A stretch of 64,000 bases of DNA from Chryseobacterium angstadtii (lineage in GTDB: Bacteria; Bacteroidota; Bacteroidia; Flavobacteriales; Weeksellaceae). This document shows positions 17,910 through 27,364 of this stretch, piece after piece (position 1 is the first letter of the stretch; the number at the start of each line of letters is the position of its first letter). Below the pieces are notes generated by a model. The model had not been told where the DNA came from, ran no database searches, and worked only from the letters and a program-made list of their open reading frames with translations. The position numbers and the translations under genes are program-made. Location: positions 186,001 to 250,000 of the forward strand of contig NZ_LFND01000001.1 in NCBI RefSeq assembly GCF_001045465.1. The letters run 5' to 3'.

Positions 17910-18770
17910 CTACAATCTGGACCATTCCGCCCATCTTTGAAAAAAGTAATCTCTTACTCTTACCGCTTTATTGGGACAGCCTCCATAGCCATGAACCCCT
18001 ACAACCGAGCGAGCGGGAGAGTTGGTATAAACCGGACTTCCACTTTGCCCTCCTTCTGTATCAATCATGTATTCAATTTTGTAATCTGTGACGTTAGTTG
18101 GGGCACCCGCGTTAAACCATTGGGTTCCGGCAGGCTTATCTCCCGGATATCCGGAAGTATTCAGAATAACAGAAGATTTTAATTCAGAATACCCAAAGTA
18201 TCCGCCGACTCTGTTAAAGAGTGTATTATCAGGAAGAATAATGGCTCCATGATCAAAGTCTGAATTCTCATTGTTGACAAAGTCTTCCATACTTCTGAAA
18301 TTGGTACTGACCTGGGATCCAAACGGTGCATTTCCTCCATCACGCCCGGGTATCACCTGAACTGAACGAACCCATCCTCCGGCGTCTTTTACAAAAACAC
18401 AGTGACCGCTTGTTATAATACATCTCTCACTGATAAAGAAACCTGTTCCGATATATTTACCTCCGTTATTGGCCGTAATAATCAGACTGCAAATATATCT
18501 GTAAGGCTGGTTCTGGGTGTTGACTAATACTCTGTCGTCATTACCACATGTACTTTCCGGATGCAGCCGGACCGAATCAATGTGCGGAAGCTCCAGAACA
18601 TCATCCGGTAAGATTTCCAACCAGTCTCTATTACGTAATTTAAATCCCTGAACTTCTTCTAAGGTATTTTGATCAAGCCCTGCAACCTGAGTAAAAGGTG
18701 ATGGTAAAGTTTTGTTTTCAAACTCTGCCAATTCACCTGTATTTGATACTGAGAAAAAATGATTATCCAT
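17910..18770 (-). CDS. Trypsin-like (V8-like) serine protease
   Basis: A 286-residue chymotrypsin-fold protease. The triad is visible: His123 in ITSGHC, Asp173 in SDFDHGAIIL and Ser243 in GGQSGSPVY, with a Gly-His-Gly-Tyr loop (GVHGYGGC) near 260. This is the pattern of glutamyl-endopeptidase-like (COG3591) enzymes. Residues 1-95 are an acidic, propeptide-like region. Oddly there is no signal peptide or lipobox, although cysteines (75, 94, 117, 124, 264) suggest an exported protein. It lies 112 bp downstream of a four-gene signalling operon on the same strand. The 5' gap holds a small hairpin (18822-18841) but no clear -7 box. Confidence 0.82.
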   Translation of the reverse strand: MDNHFFSVSNTGELAEFENKTLPSPFTQVAGLDQNTLEEVQGFKLRNRDWLEILPDDVLELPHIDSVRLHPESTCGNDDRVLVNTQNQPYRYICSLIITANNGGKYIGTGFFISERCIITSGHCVFVKDAGGWVRSVQVIPGRDGGNAPFGSQVSTNFRSMEDFVNNENSDFDHGAIILPDNTLFNRVGGYFGYSELKSSVILNTSGYPGDKPAGTQWFNAGAPTNVTDYKIEYMIDTEGGQSGSPVYTNSPARSVVGVHGYGGCPNKAVRVRDYFFQRWAEWSRL

Positions 18771-18882
18771 TGTGATTAGTTTTTATTTTAGTAAAGTTCT
18801 GATTAAAAACAGTTCATGTCAATCACACAAAAGGGTGATTATCCCATCAGAAAATGATGCTCTTTGCCAATTCTTTTCTTTG

Positions 18883-19671
18883 TTACAGTAAAACCCGGAA
18901 AAGGATTTCTGTTCCCAATCCTTCAGAGGAGATATAACATTCGCCGTTCTGCTCCTGCATTCTCCGTTTCATATTCCGCAGGCCGTTTCCTTCTGCGTTT
19001 TCCTCGTTGATCCCTATTCCGTTGTCTGATATTTTCATCGTAAATTCTTTATTTTTTTGAACAAACGAGAGTTTTAGGTGACTGGATTGACTGTGTTTGT
19101 AAGCATTATTCAGAGCTTCTTTTAAGCATAAAAACATATTTCTCCTCAATTCTGTGGAAATTGGGGTATCCGACAGAATATCTTCGCTTTCAGACCACAA
19201 TTCAATTTTTGTCTTTTTCAAAAAATTATCCGCATAGTGTACAGCATAATCTATAAAACCTCCTAAGGTATCGTTTCCTGAATTCAGACTCCAGAGCATT
19301 TCCCGCATAGAGAGGTTCATTTCAGCCGAGGTTTTCAAAAGTTCATCAATATCATTCTGGAGATCATCATCTTCGGCTTTCTGTTTTAGAAATTCTGCCT
19401 GAAGTTTCAGCGCTGAAATACCGGCTCCGAGATCGTCATGCATGTCATGGGAAATACGCTCCCGCTCCTGTTCTATAGATTTTTGTTTTTCCAGTTCTTT
19501 TTGGAGGAGCTGGTTTTGATGTTCTGCTTCTTTGAGTTGCTGTTCTTTTAGATATAGAAGCTGTTTTCTATTGTATATTATAACAACAAAAGCAATGAAT
19601 AAGATGATTAAAATTAATATGCAAAAAAAGATAGCATATGTAAGTTTGACTTCATAAGGCAGGTTTTTCAT
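18883..19671 (-). CDS. Sensor histidine kinase, NarL/DegS type
   Basis: A 262-residue kinase. One membrane segment at about 10-33 is followed by a coiled coil at about 38-72, then the HisKA_3 dimerisation helix with the phospho-accepting His75 in SHDMHDDLGAG. The ATPase domain has EALNNAYKHS near 185-194 (N box), DNGIG at 216-220 and GNGLRNM at 228-234. It has no sensory domain of its own beyond the single helix. Its start overlaps the end of the seven-helix protein gene by 20 bp, so coupled translation is likely. The partner is the response regulator at the head of the same operon. Confidence 0.93.
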   Translation of the reverse strand: MKNLPYEVKLTYAIFFCILILIILFIAFVVIIYNRKQLLYLKEQQLKEAEHQNQLLQKELEKQKSIEQERERISHDMHDDLGAGISALKLQAEFLKQKAEDDDLQNDIDELLKTSAEMNLSMREMLWSLNSGNDTLGGFIDYAVHYADNFLKKTKIELWSESEDILSDTPISTELRRNMFLCLKEALNNAYKHSQSSHLKLSFVQKNKEFTMKISDNGIGINEENAEGNGLRNMKRRMQEQNGECYISSEGLGTEILFRVLL

Positions 19672-20311
19672 TTTTATCAGGTGTGTTTTTTGATTTCAGG
19701 AGAGCTATGAAAAATAAAATATAAAATACAATATTTACAATATAGAATACATTGCGAAGCATTTTTTGAAACTCTTCATCAATTTTCTCAAAAAGATACA
19801 TGGGAATTGACCTTAGTATGAAGAAAGAACTCCAAAGTATAAGCCCTACAGATATCCAAAATCTAGGATGTGCCGTAATCTTTCTATTGTCAACATTTAT
19901 AATCCGGTAACCCATCCAAAACAAAGCTGAACAGATATAAAATAAAGCCAGGACAATACCTATCCTATAATCATATTCAAACTTCAGGAAATTAGTAAAA
20001 ATGGCAGTACATGCTAAAGCTAAACAGAAAAGACCTAAAAAAATAAATCTGCTTTTTTTCACAAAAGATCCAGAATAAAAGAAGTAAAAAAAACAAAGAC
20101 AAAACAGGGAATAGCAATTATAAATAATTCCATTGGTAGAAAGATCAAGATATGATCTTCCAATGAAGGACAATAGTTCAATGGCATTCGTAATAAGTAG
20201 GTATACAAAAAAATATTTTTGGACGATATTTTTATGTATACCGCCCAAAAATATGCTGTACAGAAATAATAATGTAATTACTATCTGGTAAATAACCGCT
20301 AAAGTCCCCAT
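19652..20311 (-). CDS. Seven-helix membrane protein of unknown function (candidate sensor partner)
   Basis: A 219-residue protein with about seven predicted transmembrane helices, for example VIYQIVITLLFLYSIFL, CLCFFYFFYSGSF and FYIVNIVFYILFFIALL. I do not recognise a named family. The 3' end overlaps the histidine kinase start by 20 bp and the 5' end is 2 bp from the preceding gene, so it belongs firmly to the operon. Because the kinase lacks an input domain, I infer this protein may supply membrane sensing. The helix topology resembles 7TM sensory modules that are usually fused to kinases. No catalytic motif is visible. Confidence 0.75.
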   Translation of the reverse strand: MGTLAVIYQIVITLLFLYSIFLGGIHKNIVQKYFFVYLLITNAIELLSFIGRSYLDLSTNGIIYNCYSLFCLCFFYFFYSGSFVKKSRFIFLGLFCLALACTAIFTNFLKFEYDYRIGIVLALFYICSALFWMGYRIINVDNRKITAHPRFWISVGLILWSSFFILRSIPMYLFEKIDEEFQKMLRNVFYIVNIVFYILFFIALLKSKNTPDKNEKPAL

Positions 20312-20313
20312 GC

Positions 20314-21045
20314 TTATGGATACAGGTGCCCCATATTGAAAAAATAATAATGATTTTCAGGAACTTCATAAACTTTTATACCTACACGACTTTCATGAAT
20401 TTTAAGTATCAAATTTGGTCTGTCAATATTAACTCCATATGGCATGGCACCTATTAAAATTTCAGTATCCTCATCAAAACTATTGAAATTTCTGTTTACT
20501 AAATCCATATTATAAATAATATATTTTGTAAACTTATTTTGAGAATAATTATGATTAAAAAAACCTTCAAAATCCCTAACAGCGTTTATAATATCTGGAT
20601 ATTCGGTTTCTGTCTGTAAAATCAATGCGTTATTTCGAAGAACGTATAATTTATCTCCGTTGGTAATATCGAATATATCTCCCATGTAAAAATCATCTTT
20701 AAAAAGAAATGCTATATTGACATCATTTCCTTCGTACAGAAAATACACATACATATACTTCACGGTATTTCTATATAAATCAATAACATCTCCTATCTTT
20801 TTAATGGTAAATTTGTCAGGAAAAAGGGGGAAAACTTTTTCAGCAGCTATAACCTGACCATTTTTACTTTCAGCCGATATTGGATGATCTCCAAGGGGCT
20901 CCAGAAAAAAAATTTCATTAATAAAAAGATTTCTTTCTTTCTCAAAAACGTATAAATCTTTACATTCTAAGCTTTTAATCTTTTCGATTAGCCTTTTTTT
21001 AATTTCTTCACAAGCCGAATTTTCTGCAAACAATTGTTTTTCCAT
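20314..21045 (-). CDS. Protein of unknown function in a signalling operon
   Basis: I recognise no family. The product has 243 residues, no signal peptide and no membrane helix, and is acidic and rich in Phe, Tyr and Asn. Residues about 60-150 alternate hydrophobic and charged residues (YMYVYFLYEGNDVNIAFLF, GDKLYVLRN), suggesting an alpha/beta or PAS-like sheet, but that is a guess. It sits 6 bp after the response regulator and 2 bp before the seven-helix protein, so all four are cotranscribed. Base composition is more AT-rich than its neighbours. It could be a cytoplasmic input or output partner of the two-component pair. Confidence 0.7.
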   Translation of the reverse strand: MEKQLFAENSACEEIKKRLIEKIKSLECKDLYVFEKERNLFINEIFFLEPLGDHPISAESKNGQVIAAEKVFPLFPDKFTIKKIGDVIDLYRNTVKYMYVYFLYEGNDVNIAFLFKDDFYMGDIFDITNGDKLYVLRNNALILQTETEYPDIINAVRDFEGFFNHNYSQNKFTKYIIYNMDLVNRNFNSFDEDTEILIGAMPYGVNIDRPNLILKIHESRVGIKVYEVPENHYYFFNMGHLYP

Positions 21046-21051
21046 GGTTTT

Positions 21052-21684
21052 TTAGTTTTTAAAATGGTTAAATTTATTTATGGCTTCTACTTTATTGCTG
21101 ACATGCAGCTTTCTGTAGATGTTTCCTACGTGTTTTTTTACGGTATCAATGCTGATGAATTTCTGATCGGCAATTTCTTTGTAGAGCAATCCCTGTGAAA
21201 GAAGTTCAAGGATTTCTTTTTCACGCTCGGTGAGTTCGTCAAGATCTTTAATATCCGGAAGTTTTCTTTCGAAGTGGGTGAGAACTTTCCGGGCAATGGA
21301 AAAACTCATGGGTGCTCCTCCATTGTAGACATCGCGGATGGAAGACAGGATTTTGTCCATGCTTTCGCCTTTGATCAGATAGCCCATAGCACCTGCCTTC
21401 AGAGAATTAAAGATTTTTTCGTCATCTTCAAAACTGGTACACATGATGAACTGGGTTTTCGGCATTTCCTTTTTGAGCTTCTCGATGATTTCAATCCCCA
21501 GCATATCCGGCAGCTGAATATCCATCATCACCACATCCGGAGAAATATCCGAAAGATTTTTAAGGGCATCATTCCCATCGAAAAACTGGGCAACCACTTT
21601 CATGTCATCCTGATAATTGATAACTTTCTTCAACGCGTTGTTGTAGTTTTTTTCGTCTTCTACTATGGCTATGGAAATGCTCAT
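21052..21684 (-). CDS. NarL/LuxR-family response regulator
   Basis: A 210-residue regulator. The receiver domain (1-120) has the acidic pair ED at 9-10, the phospho-acceptor Asp55 in VVMMDIQLPD and a conserved lysine in GYLIKG near 103. The LuxR-type helix-turn-helix (about 145-207) contains LTEREKEILELLSQGLLYKEI and DTVKKHVGNIYRKL. It heads a four-gene operon ending in a histidine kinase, its likely partner. A palindrome and repeated CTTTGTGTAA boxes upstream suggest autoregulation. Confidence 0.93.
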   Translation of the reverse strand: MSISIAIVEDEKNYNNALKKVINYQDDMKVVAQFFDGNDALKNLSDISPDVVMMDIQLPDMLGIEIIEKLKKEMPKTQFIMCTSFEDDEKIFNSLKAGAMGYLIKGESMDKILSSIRDVYNGGAPMSFSIARKVLTHFERKLPDIKDLDELTEREKEILELLSQGLLYKEIADQKFISIDTVKKHVGNIYRKLHVSNKVEAINKFNHFKN

Positions 21685-21693
21685 TGTTTTTTA

Positions 21694-21754
21694 CTTTGTG
21701 TAAGACAAATTTCAACAGAAAACAAAGCAGAAACAATTACACCTTTGTGTAATT
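21694..21754 (-). promoter_or_regulatory. Palindrome and repeat upstream of the response regulator (candidate operator)
   Basis: AATTACAC-CTTT-GTGTAATT at 21735-21754 is a perfect 8-bp dyad. CTTTGTGTAA occurs both inside it (21743-21752) and again at 21694-21703. A weak -7 box (GAAATTTG, minus strand) lies between, with TTG about 19 bp before it abutting the dyad. Confidence 0.45.
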
Positions 21755-21910
21755 TTAAAGTTCTTGAGTTCATGGTTAGAATTACGTTTTAATTCTCTTA
21801 AATTTAACTAATTTTTCGTTCCAAAACCAATATAACTCAAATGAATTTTTAATAAAATAGAATTAATATTAAATTAATAACAATATAGCAAGAGAGAAAT
21901 TATAGAATGC

Positions 21911-23779
21911 TTATTTCACCAGCTGATCCAGGATAGAATGATCAATACTGTTTATAGAATTGTTGTCTTCAAATATCTGTTCGAAAATCTGAATAACATT
22001 TTTTCCTTTTTTCAACCACACTCCCGGAACATACAAAGTTTGCTGCGGTCCTGCTTTACTCCAATACCTTCCCAAATTCTTTCCGTTAATAAAAACAATA
22101 CCTTTCCCGAATTTTCTCATATCCAGAAAAGTATCTCCCGTTTCAGACAGATTAAATTCAGCTTCATAGATCACCGGCAAATTTCTGGCAATTGTTTTAG
22201 GACTATACTTATGTTGGGGAAACTGATCAAAAGTAAAAGGAAACATCTCCCAATTGGATGAAACTTCAGTTCCATTGATGGTTACAGGACTTATAATTCC
22301 CTTCAGATTATGGACAATTTCAGCTCCATAGTTGATCCTTCCCATATTTTCTACCCATATTTCGAGTCTGTCTCCCGCTTTGAGATCAATATTGAGATCG
22401 TACTTTTTGTGTACTCTGTTCAATTCTCCAATCCATCGTTCATTGATGTAGACATTGGCATAATCCCGCAGACCTTTTATTTCCAATGTTCCTTTTTGAT
22501 CTTTGTCGAATTTTCTTCTGTACAAAATATAGCCGTTTCCAATATTCAGATCCTCAAATGTCATAGGCTGATTATTCACAATGGCTTTCTGATTTTGTAC
22601 CACATCAAAAAGAGAATTCATTTTTGTTAATTTAATCTCCGGAATAGTAATCACCTTCATAGGTTTGGGAACTTCAGGAATACTTTGATGATTCAGACTC
22701 ATGAAAATATTTCTTAAGGCATTGTATTTTGGAGTTGCCCAGCCCGCTTCATTGATAGGAGCATCGTAGTCATAGCTAGTAATATCCGGCTGAATATCGT
22801 GGGTTTTATCATAATTGGCTCCACTTGTAAAACCGAAGTTTGTTCCTCCATGAATCATGTAATAATTAAATGAAATTCCGTTTTTAATGTACAGATCCGT
22901 CTGCTTTACTACTTCTTCCGTTGAAACTTTTACAAAAGGTTCAGCCCAGTGATCCAGCCAGCCGGGATAATATTCTGCAACCATATAAGGCCCCTTTCCT
23001 CCGTTATATTCATTGACCGTCTTTTTAAGAACATCAAGATCACTTTCTCCATTCGCAGTCGGTAATGCTCCATGAATGGATCCTCCTTTGAAAAGAGAGC
23101 TTCCGTCTGAAGTAAAAAATGGCACACTCATTCCGGATTTTACCAGAAGGTCCTTAATTTTATGGCTGTATTTTCTGTGCTGTTCCAACGGGATATCTTT
23201 ACGCTGGGCCACATAAGATCCGAATTCGTTTTCTGCCTGAATCATAATAACCGGTCCGCCATTATTAATCTGCATCGGAACAATTTGTTTGGCCAGCTGA
23301 TTAATATAATTTTCGCACTGTTCTAAAAAGGCTTTATTATCTGTTCTTATTTCTAAGTCTTTATCTTTCTGCAGCCACCACGGATAACCTCCGAATTCCC
23401 ATTCTGCACAAACATAGGGGCCCGGACGAATAATCACATAAAGACCAACTTCCTGGGCTGTTTTTATAAATTTCTTTAAATCTTTCTCACCCCTGAAATT
23501 CCATTTTCCGGGTGATTCCTCATGATAATTCCAGAAAACATAGGTAGTAACGGTATTGAGCCCCATCGCTTTTATCATTTGTAACCTGTGTTTCCAATAT
23601 TGTGAAGGAACGCGGGGATAATGCATTTCTCCGGAATAGATATTGAAGGGTTTCCCATTTAATAAAAAAAGGCCTTCTTTAATTTCAAAACTCCCTTTCT
23701 GAGAAAGAGCCCTATTACTTGAGAAAACACATAGAAGTATACAGAAAAAATTGATTATTTTTGTCATATTGTGAGGCAT
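21911..23779 (-). CDS. Beta-galactosidase, glycoside hydrolase family 35
   Basis: A secreted GH35 enzyme of about 620 residues releasing beta-galactose from glycan ends. From the chosen start a short N-terminus leads to a signal peptide (MTKIINFFCILLCVF... ending ALSQ). The (beta/alpha)8 barrel has FNIYSGEMHYPRVP, the acid/base glutamate in QAENEFGSY and the nucleophile in VAEYYPGWLDHWAE. C-terminal jelly-roll domains follow (YANVYINERWIGELNR, RYWSKAGPQQTLYVPGVWL). A longer frame runs to 23821, but its start overlaps a TAAGTTTG box (minus strand, 23819-23826), so I prefer 23779 or 23767. It stands alone. Confidence 0.9.
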   Translation of the reverse strand: MPHNMTKIINFFCILLCVFSSNRALSQKGSFEIKEGLFLLNGKPFNIYSGEMHYPRVPSQYWKHRLQMIKAMGLNTVTTYVFWNYHEESPGKWNFRGEKDLKKFIKTAQEVGLYVIIRPGPYVCAEWEFGGYPWWLQKDKDLEIRTDNKAFLEQCENYINQLAKQIVPMQINNGGPVIMIQAENEFGSYVAQRKDIPLEQHRKYSHKIKDLLVKSGMSVPFFTSDGSSLFKGGSIHGALPTANGESDLDVLKKTVNEYNGGKGPYMVAEYYPGWLDHWAEPFVKVSTEEVVKQTDLYIKNGISFNYYMIHGGTNFGFTSGANYDKTHDIQPDITSYDYDAPINEAGWATPKYNALRNIFMSLNHQSIPEVPKPMKVITIPEIKLTKMNSLFDVVQNQKAIVNNQPMTFEDLNIGNGYILYRRKFDKDQKGTLEIKGLRDYANVYINERWIGELNRVHKKYDLNIDLKAGDRLEIWVENMGRINYGAEIVHNLKGIISPVTINGTEVSSNWEMFPFTFDQFPQHKYSPKTIARNLPVIYEAEFNLSETGDTFLDMRKFGKGIVFINGKNLGRYWSKAGPQQTLYVPGVWLKKGKNVIQIFEQIFEDNNSINSIDHSILDQLVK

Positions 23780-23833
23780 GGTTTTTGTAAAATTAAGGAA
23801 TAAAATCAAGTTAAATATCAAACTTAAACAATC

Positions 23834-24271
23834 ATGAAAAAAAGCATATTAGTACTTAATGCCGTACTAGCATTAACAGTAATCAGCTGTAAAAAATCAA
23901 CTGAAAGCGGCAACAAAAGTGTAATAAAAACCGACAGTTCGGAAACGGTAATTACAGACAACAACGGAAAAATTGATTCTGTAACCCAAAGCTCTTCCAC
24001 CATTGAAGTGAACGGGCAAAAAGTAGAAAAGACCGACTTTGTTTACAAGGCTACAGACGGAACCCTTGTAAAAGTGGTTTTCAAAAATGATCCTAAGGAA
24101 AGTAATGTAGCCATCACCAGCAATAAAAAAACATTCACACTGCCTAAAACGGAAACCAAAAACGGTGAAACCATCTATAAAAAAGATGATATGACTGCAA
24201 GGGTAAAAGGCGACAGCTTACACCTTGAGCAAGGGAATAATGTTATTGAGCTGAAGAGAACTAAGATCTAG
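23834..24271 (+). CDS. Small lipoprotein of unknown function
   Basis: A 145-residue lipoprotein with the lipobox VISC at 16-19. The body is lysine- and threonine-rich, with beta-like repeats (VEKTDFVYKATDGTLVKVVF, KKTFTLPKTETKNGETIYKK). No catalytic motif is seen. I do not recognise the family; similar short lipoproteins are common in Flavobacteriia. It diverges from the beta-galactosidase gene with only about 54 bp between start codons, so they may share a regulatory region. A strong bidirectional terminator separates it from the convergent ribosomal operon. Confidence 0.75.
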   Translation: MKKSILVLNAVLALTVISCKKSTESGNKSVIKTDSSETVITDNNGKIDSVTQSSSTIEVNGQKVEKTDFVYKATDGTLVKVVFKNDPKESNVAITSNKKTFTLPKTETKNGETIYKKDDMTARVKGDSLHLEQGNNVIELKRTKI

Positions 24272-24341
24272 ATTGAGTTTTCGGGATGCGGGATGCAAGT
24301 TTCCTGATCGGGGTTCATTAATATCTGATGAGTAAAAATAA

Positions 24342-24372
24342 AAAAGCCATCCGGATTCCGGATGGCTTTTTA
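24342..24372. terminator. Bidirectional terminator ending the ribosomal operon
   Basis: AAAAGCCATCCGG / CCGGATGGCTTTTT is a strong hairpin with T-runs on both strands. It ends rplQ (-) and the lipoprotein gene (+). Confidence 0.93.
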
Positions 24373-24390
24373 TATATACCTGAGTGAATA

Positions 24391-24912
24391 TTATTCTTCA
24401 GTTTTTTCTTCAGTAGAATCTGCTTTAGCTTCTTCTACTTTTTCTTCTACTACAGGAGCTTCAGCTACTACAGCTTCTGCTTTTTTAGTAGTAGCAGTTG
24501 ATCTTCTGCTTCTTCTTGTAGCTTTTTTCTCTTCAGCATTAGGGTTGTAAAGCTCGTTGAAATCTACCAATTCGATAAGAGCAGTATCAGCAGCATCACC
24601 TGGTCTGAATCCTGTCTTGATGATTCTTGTATAACCACCGTTTCTTTCAGCGATTTTAGGAGCTACAGTTCTGAATAATTCAGCAACCGCATATTTATTT
24701 TGAAGGTAAGAGAATACTACTCTTCTGTTGTGTGTAGTATCTTCTTTTGCTTTTGTTAATAGAGGCTCAACATATACTCTTAAAGCTTTTGCTTTAGCTA
24801 CAGTAGTGTTGATTCTTTTATGCTCAATTAGAGAACAAGCCATATTAGAAAGTAAAGCACTTCTGTGAGAAGCTGTTCTTCCTAAGTGATTGAATTTTTT
24901 ACCGTGTCTCAT
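24391..24912 (-). CDS. rplQ: Ribosomal protein L17 with acidic C-terminal extension
   Basis: A 173-residue large-subunit protein. Residues 1-120 are the L17 core ([36 protein letters not shown]). About 50 further residues form a Lys/Ala/Glu-rich tail ([24 protein letters not shown]) absent from the E. coli protein; such tails occur in Bacteroidota. It is the last gene of the ribosomal run, 6 bp from rpoA. Confidence 0.97.
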   Translation of the reverse strand: MRHGKKFNHLGRTASHRSALLSNMACSLIEHKRINTTVAKAKALRVYVEPLLTKAKEDTTHNRRVVFSYLQNKYAVAELFRTVAPKIAERNGGYTRIIKTGFRPGDAADTALIELVDFNELYNPNAEEKKATRRSRRSTATTKKAEAVVAEAPVVEEKVEEAKADSTEEKTEE

Positions 24913-24918
24913 TATTAA

Positions 24919-25914
24919 TTATTTATCAGCGTCTAACTTATATTTTGCAACGTCGAAACCGAAGTTAAGACCTTTTGAATGCACTAATTCTTCTAGTTCT
25001 GTCAAAGATTTTTTACCAAAATTTCTGAATTTCATCAAATCAGACTTACTGTAAGAAACCAGTTCTCCAAGAGTTTCTACTTCAGCTGCTTTCAGACAGT
25101 TCAGGGCTCTTACGGAAAGATCCATATCTGCTAATTTAGACTTCAGTAGTTGTCTTGTGTGAAGAGTTTCTTCGTCATATTGGATAGATGCTTTTACAGC
25201 TTCAGTTTCAAGCGTGATTCTCTCATCAGAGAACAGCATGAAGTGATAAATTAATATCTTAGAAGCTTCTGTTAAAGCATTTTGAGGACTGATGGAACCA
25301 TCAGTTTCTATATCTAATACTAGTTTTTCGTAGTCTGTTTTTTGCTCTACACGATAATTTTCAATGCTGTATTGTACTTTCTTAATTGGCGTGAAAATAG
25401 AGTCAATAGCAATAGTACCTACCGGTGCATTGTTCGACTTATTTTGTTCTGAAGGAACATACCCTCTACCTTTTTCAATATTGAAAGTAATTTCGAAAGT
25501 TACATCACTGTTTAGGTTGCAGATCAAAAGATCCGGGTTCAGCACCTCAAATCCGTTGATAGACTTTCCTAAATCACCAGCAGTAATAACCGTTTGACCT
25601 GAAACTTTAGCAACAACCTGCTCATTAGCCTGGCCTTCTGCTGCAGCTTTTAATCTTACCTGCTTAAGGTTAAGAATAATTTCGGTAACATCTTCGATTA
25701 CTCCTGGAATAGTTGAAAATTCGTGCTCTACACCTTCTATTTTGATAGATGAAATAGCATATCCTTCCAGAGAAGAAAGCAACACTCTTCTCAAAGCATT
25801 ACCGATTGTAAGCCCGAAACCTGGTTCTAAAGGTCTGAATTCGAATTGACCTTTAAATTCATCAGAGTTAAGTAAAATTACTTTATCGGGTTTTATGAAT
25901 TGTAAAATTGCCAT
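24919..25914 (-). CDS. rpoA: RNA polymerase alpha subunit
   Basis: A 331-residue protein. The N-terminal dimerisation domain (about 1-235) has [20 protein letters not shown] and [14 protein letters not shown]. The C-terminal domain (about 255-320) has [21 protein letters not shown] and [16 protein letters not shown], which contacts upstream DNA and activators. It lies between rpsD and rplQ as in the alpha operon. Confidence 0.98.
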   Translation of the reverse strand: MAILQFIKPDKVILLNSDEFKGQFEFRPLEPGFGLTIGNALRRVLLSSLEGYAISSIKIEGVEHEFSTIPGVIEDVTEIILNLKQVRLKAAAEGQANEQVVAKVSGQTVITAGDLGKSINGFEVLNPDLLICNLNSDVTFEITFNIEKGRGYVPSEQNKSNNAPVGTIAIDSIFTPIKKVQYSIENYRVEQKTDYEKLVLDIETDGSISPQNALTEASKILIYHFMLFSDERITLETEAVKASIQYDEETLHTRQLLKSKLADMDLSVRALNCLKAAEVETLGELVSYSKSDLMKFRNFGKKSLTELEELVHSKGLNFGFDVAKYKLDADK

Positions 25915-25947
25915 ATTATTGGGTTGAGCAAAAATTTGATTAAAAAA

Positions 25948-26556
25948 TTATTTAGAGTAAAGTTCGACGATAAGCTGTTCCTTGATGTCCTCCGGAATCT
26001 GGATTCTTTCAGGAGCAGAAACGAAAGTACCTTCTTTCTTCTCATCGTTGAATTGTAACCACTCATAATTAGCTTTAGAAGCTAATGCATCTGTAACAAC
26101 TTCAAGAGACTTAGACTTTTCTCTTACAGCAATTACATCACCTGCTTTCACTATATAAGATGGAATGTTAAGGATCTCACCATTTACAGTGATGTGTCTG
26201 TGAGAAGTTAACTGTCTAGCAGCAGATCTTGTTTTAGCAAAACCTAATCTGTATACTACGTTATCCAATCTAGATTCGCAAAGTTGTAATAGAACTTCAC
26301 CTGTTACACCTTTACTTCTGTGTGCTTTTTCGAATAAGTTAGCAAACTGTCTTTCTAAAATACCATAAGTATATTTAGCTTTTTGCTTCTCAGCCAACTG
26401 AACTGCGTATTCAGATTTTTTAGCACCTCTTCTTTTGTTAGGACCGTGTTGTCCTGGCGGTTGGTTTTTTCTTTTCTCGAAGTTTTTATCATCTCCGTAG
26501 ATTGCAGCACCAAACTTTCTAGCAATCTTAGTTTTAGGTCCAATATATCTTGCCAT
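25948..26556 (-). CDS. rpsD: Ribosomal protein S4
   Basis: A 202-residue small-subunit assembly protein. It has the N-terminal S4 region without zinc cysteines (C-minus type) and the S4 RNA-binding domain at about 92-150 ([31 protein letters not shown]). It lies in the alpha operon between rpsK and rpoA. Confidence 0.98.
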   Translation of the reverse strand: MARYIGPKTKIARKFGAAIYGDDKNFEKRKNQPPGQHGPNKRRGAKKSEYAVQLAEKQKAKYTYGILERQFANLFEKAHRSKGVTGEVLLQLCESRLDNVVYRLGFAKTRSAARQLTSHRHITVNGEILNIPSYIVKAGDVIAVREKSKSLEVVTDALASKANYEWLQFNDEKKEGTFVSAPERIQIPEDIKEQLIVELYSK

Positions 26557-26575
26557 AATGGGTAAATTCTAAAAA

Positions 26576-26965
26576 TTAAACTCTTCTTCTTTTTGGTGGT
26601 CTACAACCGTTGTGTGGCATAGGAGTCACATCAATGATTTCGCTAACTTCAATTCCTGAATTGTGGATAGTTCTGATAGCAGATTCTCTACCTGCACCAG
26701 GACCTTTCACATACACCTTTACTCTTCTTAAACCAGCTTCGTGAGCTACAGCAGAGCAATTTTCAGCTGCCATTTGAGCAGCAAATGGAGTATTCTTTTT
26801 AGAACCTCTGAAACCCATTTTACCGGCAGATGCCCAAGAGATAACTTCTCCGTTTTTATTTGTTAAAGAAATGATGATGTTATTGAAAGAAGCCTGAATA
26901 TGCGCTTCACCAATAGCCTCAACTTTTACTTTTCTTTTTTTAACTACTTTAGTTTGTTTTGCCAT
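26576..26965 (-). CDS. rpsK: Ribosomal protein S11
   Basis: A 129-residue small-subunit platform protein: [44 protein letters not shown] and the basic C-terminus [12 protein letters not shown]. It is 12 bp after rpsM. Confidence 0.98.
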   Translation of the reverse strand: MAKQTKVVKKRKVKVEAIGEAHIQASFNNIIISLTNKNGEVISWASAGKMGFRGSKKNTPFAAQMAAENCSAVAHEAGLRRVKVYVKGPGAGRESAIRTIHNSGIEVSEIIDVTPMPHNGCRPPKRRRV

Positions 26966-26977
26966 AATTCCTAACGA

Positions 26978-27355
26978 TTATTTACTTGCCTTTTTCTTGT
27001 TAGCAACAGTTTTTCTCTTTCCTTTACGGGTTCTAGAGTTGTTTTTCGTTCTCTGGCCTCTTAAAGGTAGTCCTAGTCTGTGACGTATTCCTCGTTGGCA
27101 TCCTATGTCCATCAATCTCTTGATGTTCAATTGCACTTCAGATCTCAATTCTCCTTCTACTTTAACGTTTTCAGAGATATATGTTCTGATTGCAGCCAAT
27201 TCATCGTCATTCCATTCGTTGACTTTCTTGTCTTCGCTGATACCGGCAGCTTTAAGGATTTCAGAAGAAGTACTTCTTCCAACTCCGTAGATGTAAGTTA
27301 AACCGATAACACCTCTTTTGTTTTTTGGTAAATCAATACCTGCAATTCTCGCCAT
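26978..27355 (-). CDS. rpsM: Ribosomal protein S13
   Basis: A 125-residue small-subunit head protein with [21 protein letters not shown], the helix-two-turn-helix [12 protein letters not shown] and the C-terminal [19 protein letters not shown] typical of the family. Confidence 0.98.
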   Translation of the reverse strand: MARIAGIDLPKNKRGVIGLTYIYGVGRSTSSEILKAAGISEDKKVNEWNDDELAAIRTYISENVKVEGELRSEVQLNIKRLMDIGCQRGIRHRLGLPLRGQRTKNNSRTRKGKRKTVANKKKASK

Positions 27356-27364
27356 AATTTAATG

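Noticed and set aside
18822..18841. AATCAC...GTGATT hairpin before the protease gene as a terminator of the sensor operon
   Set aside because: There is no T-run after it on the minus strand, so read-through from the kinase to the protease cannot be excluded.
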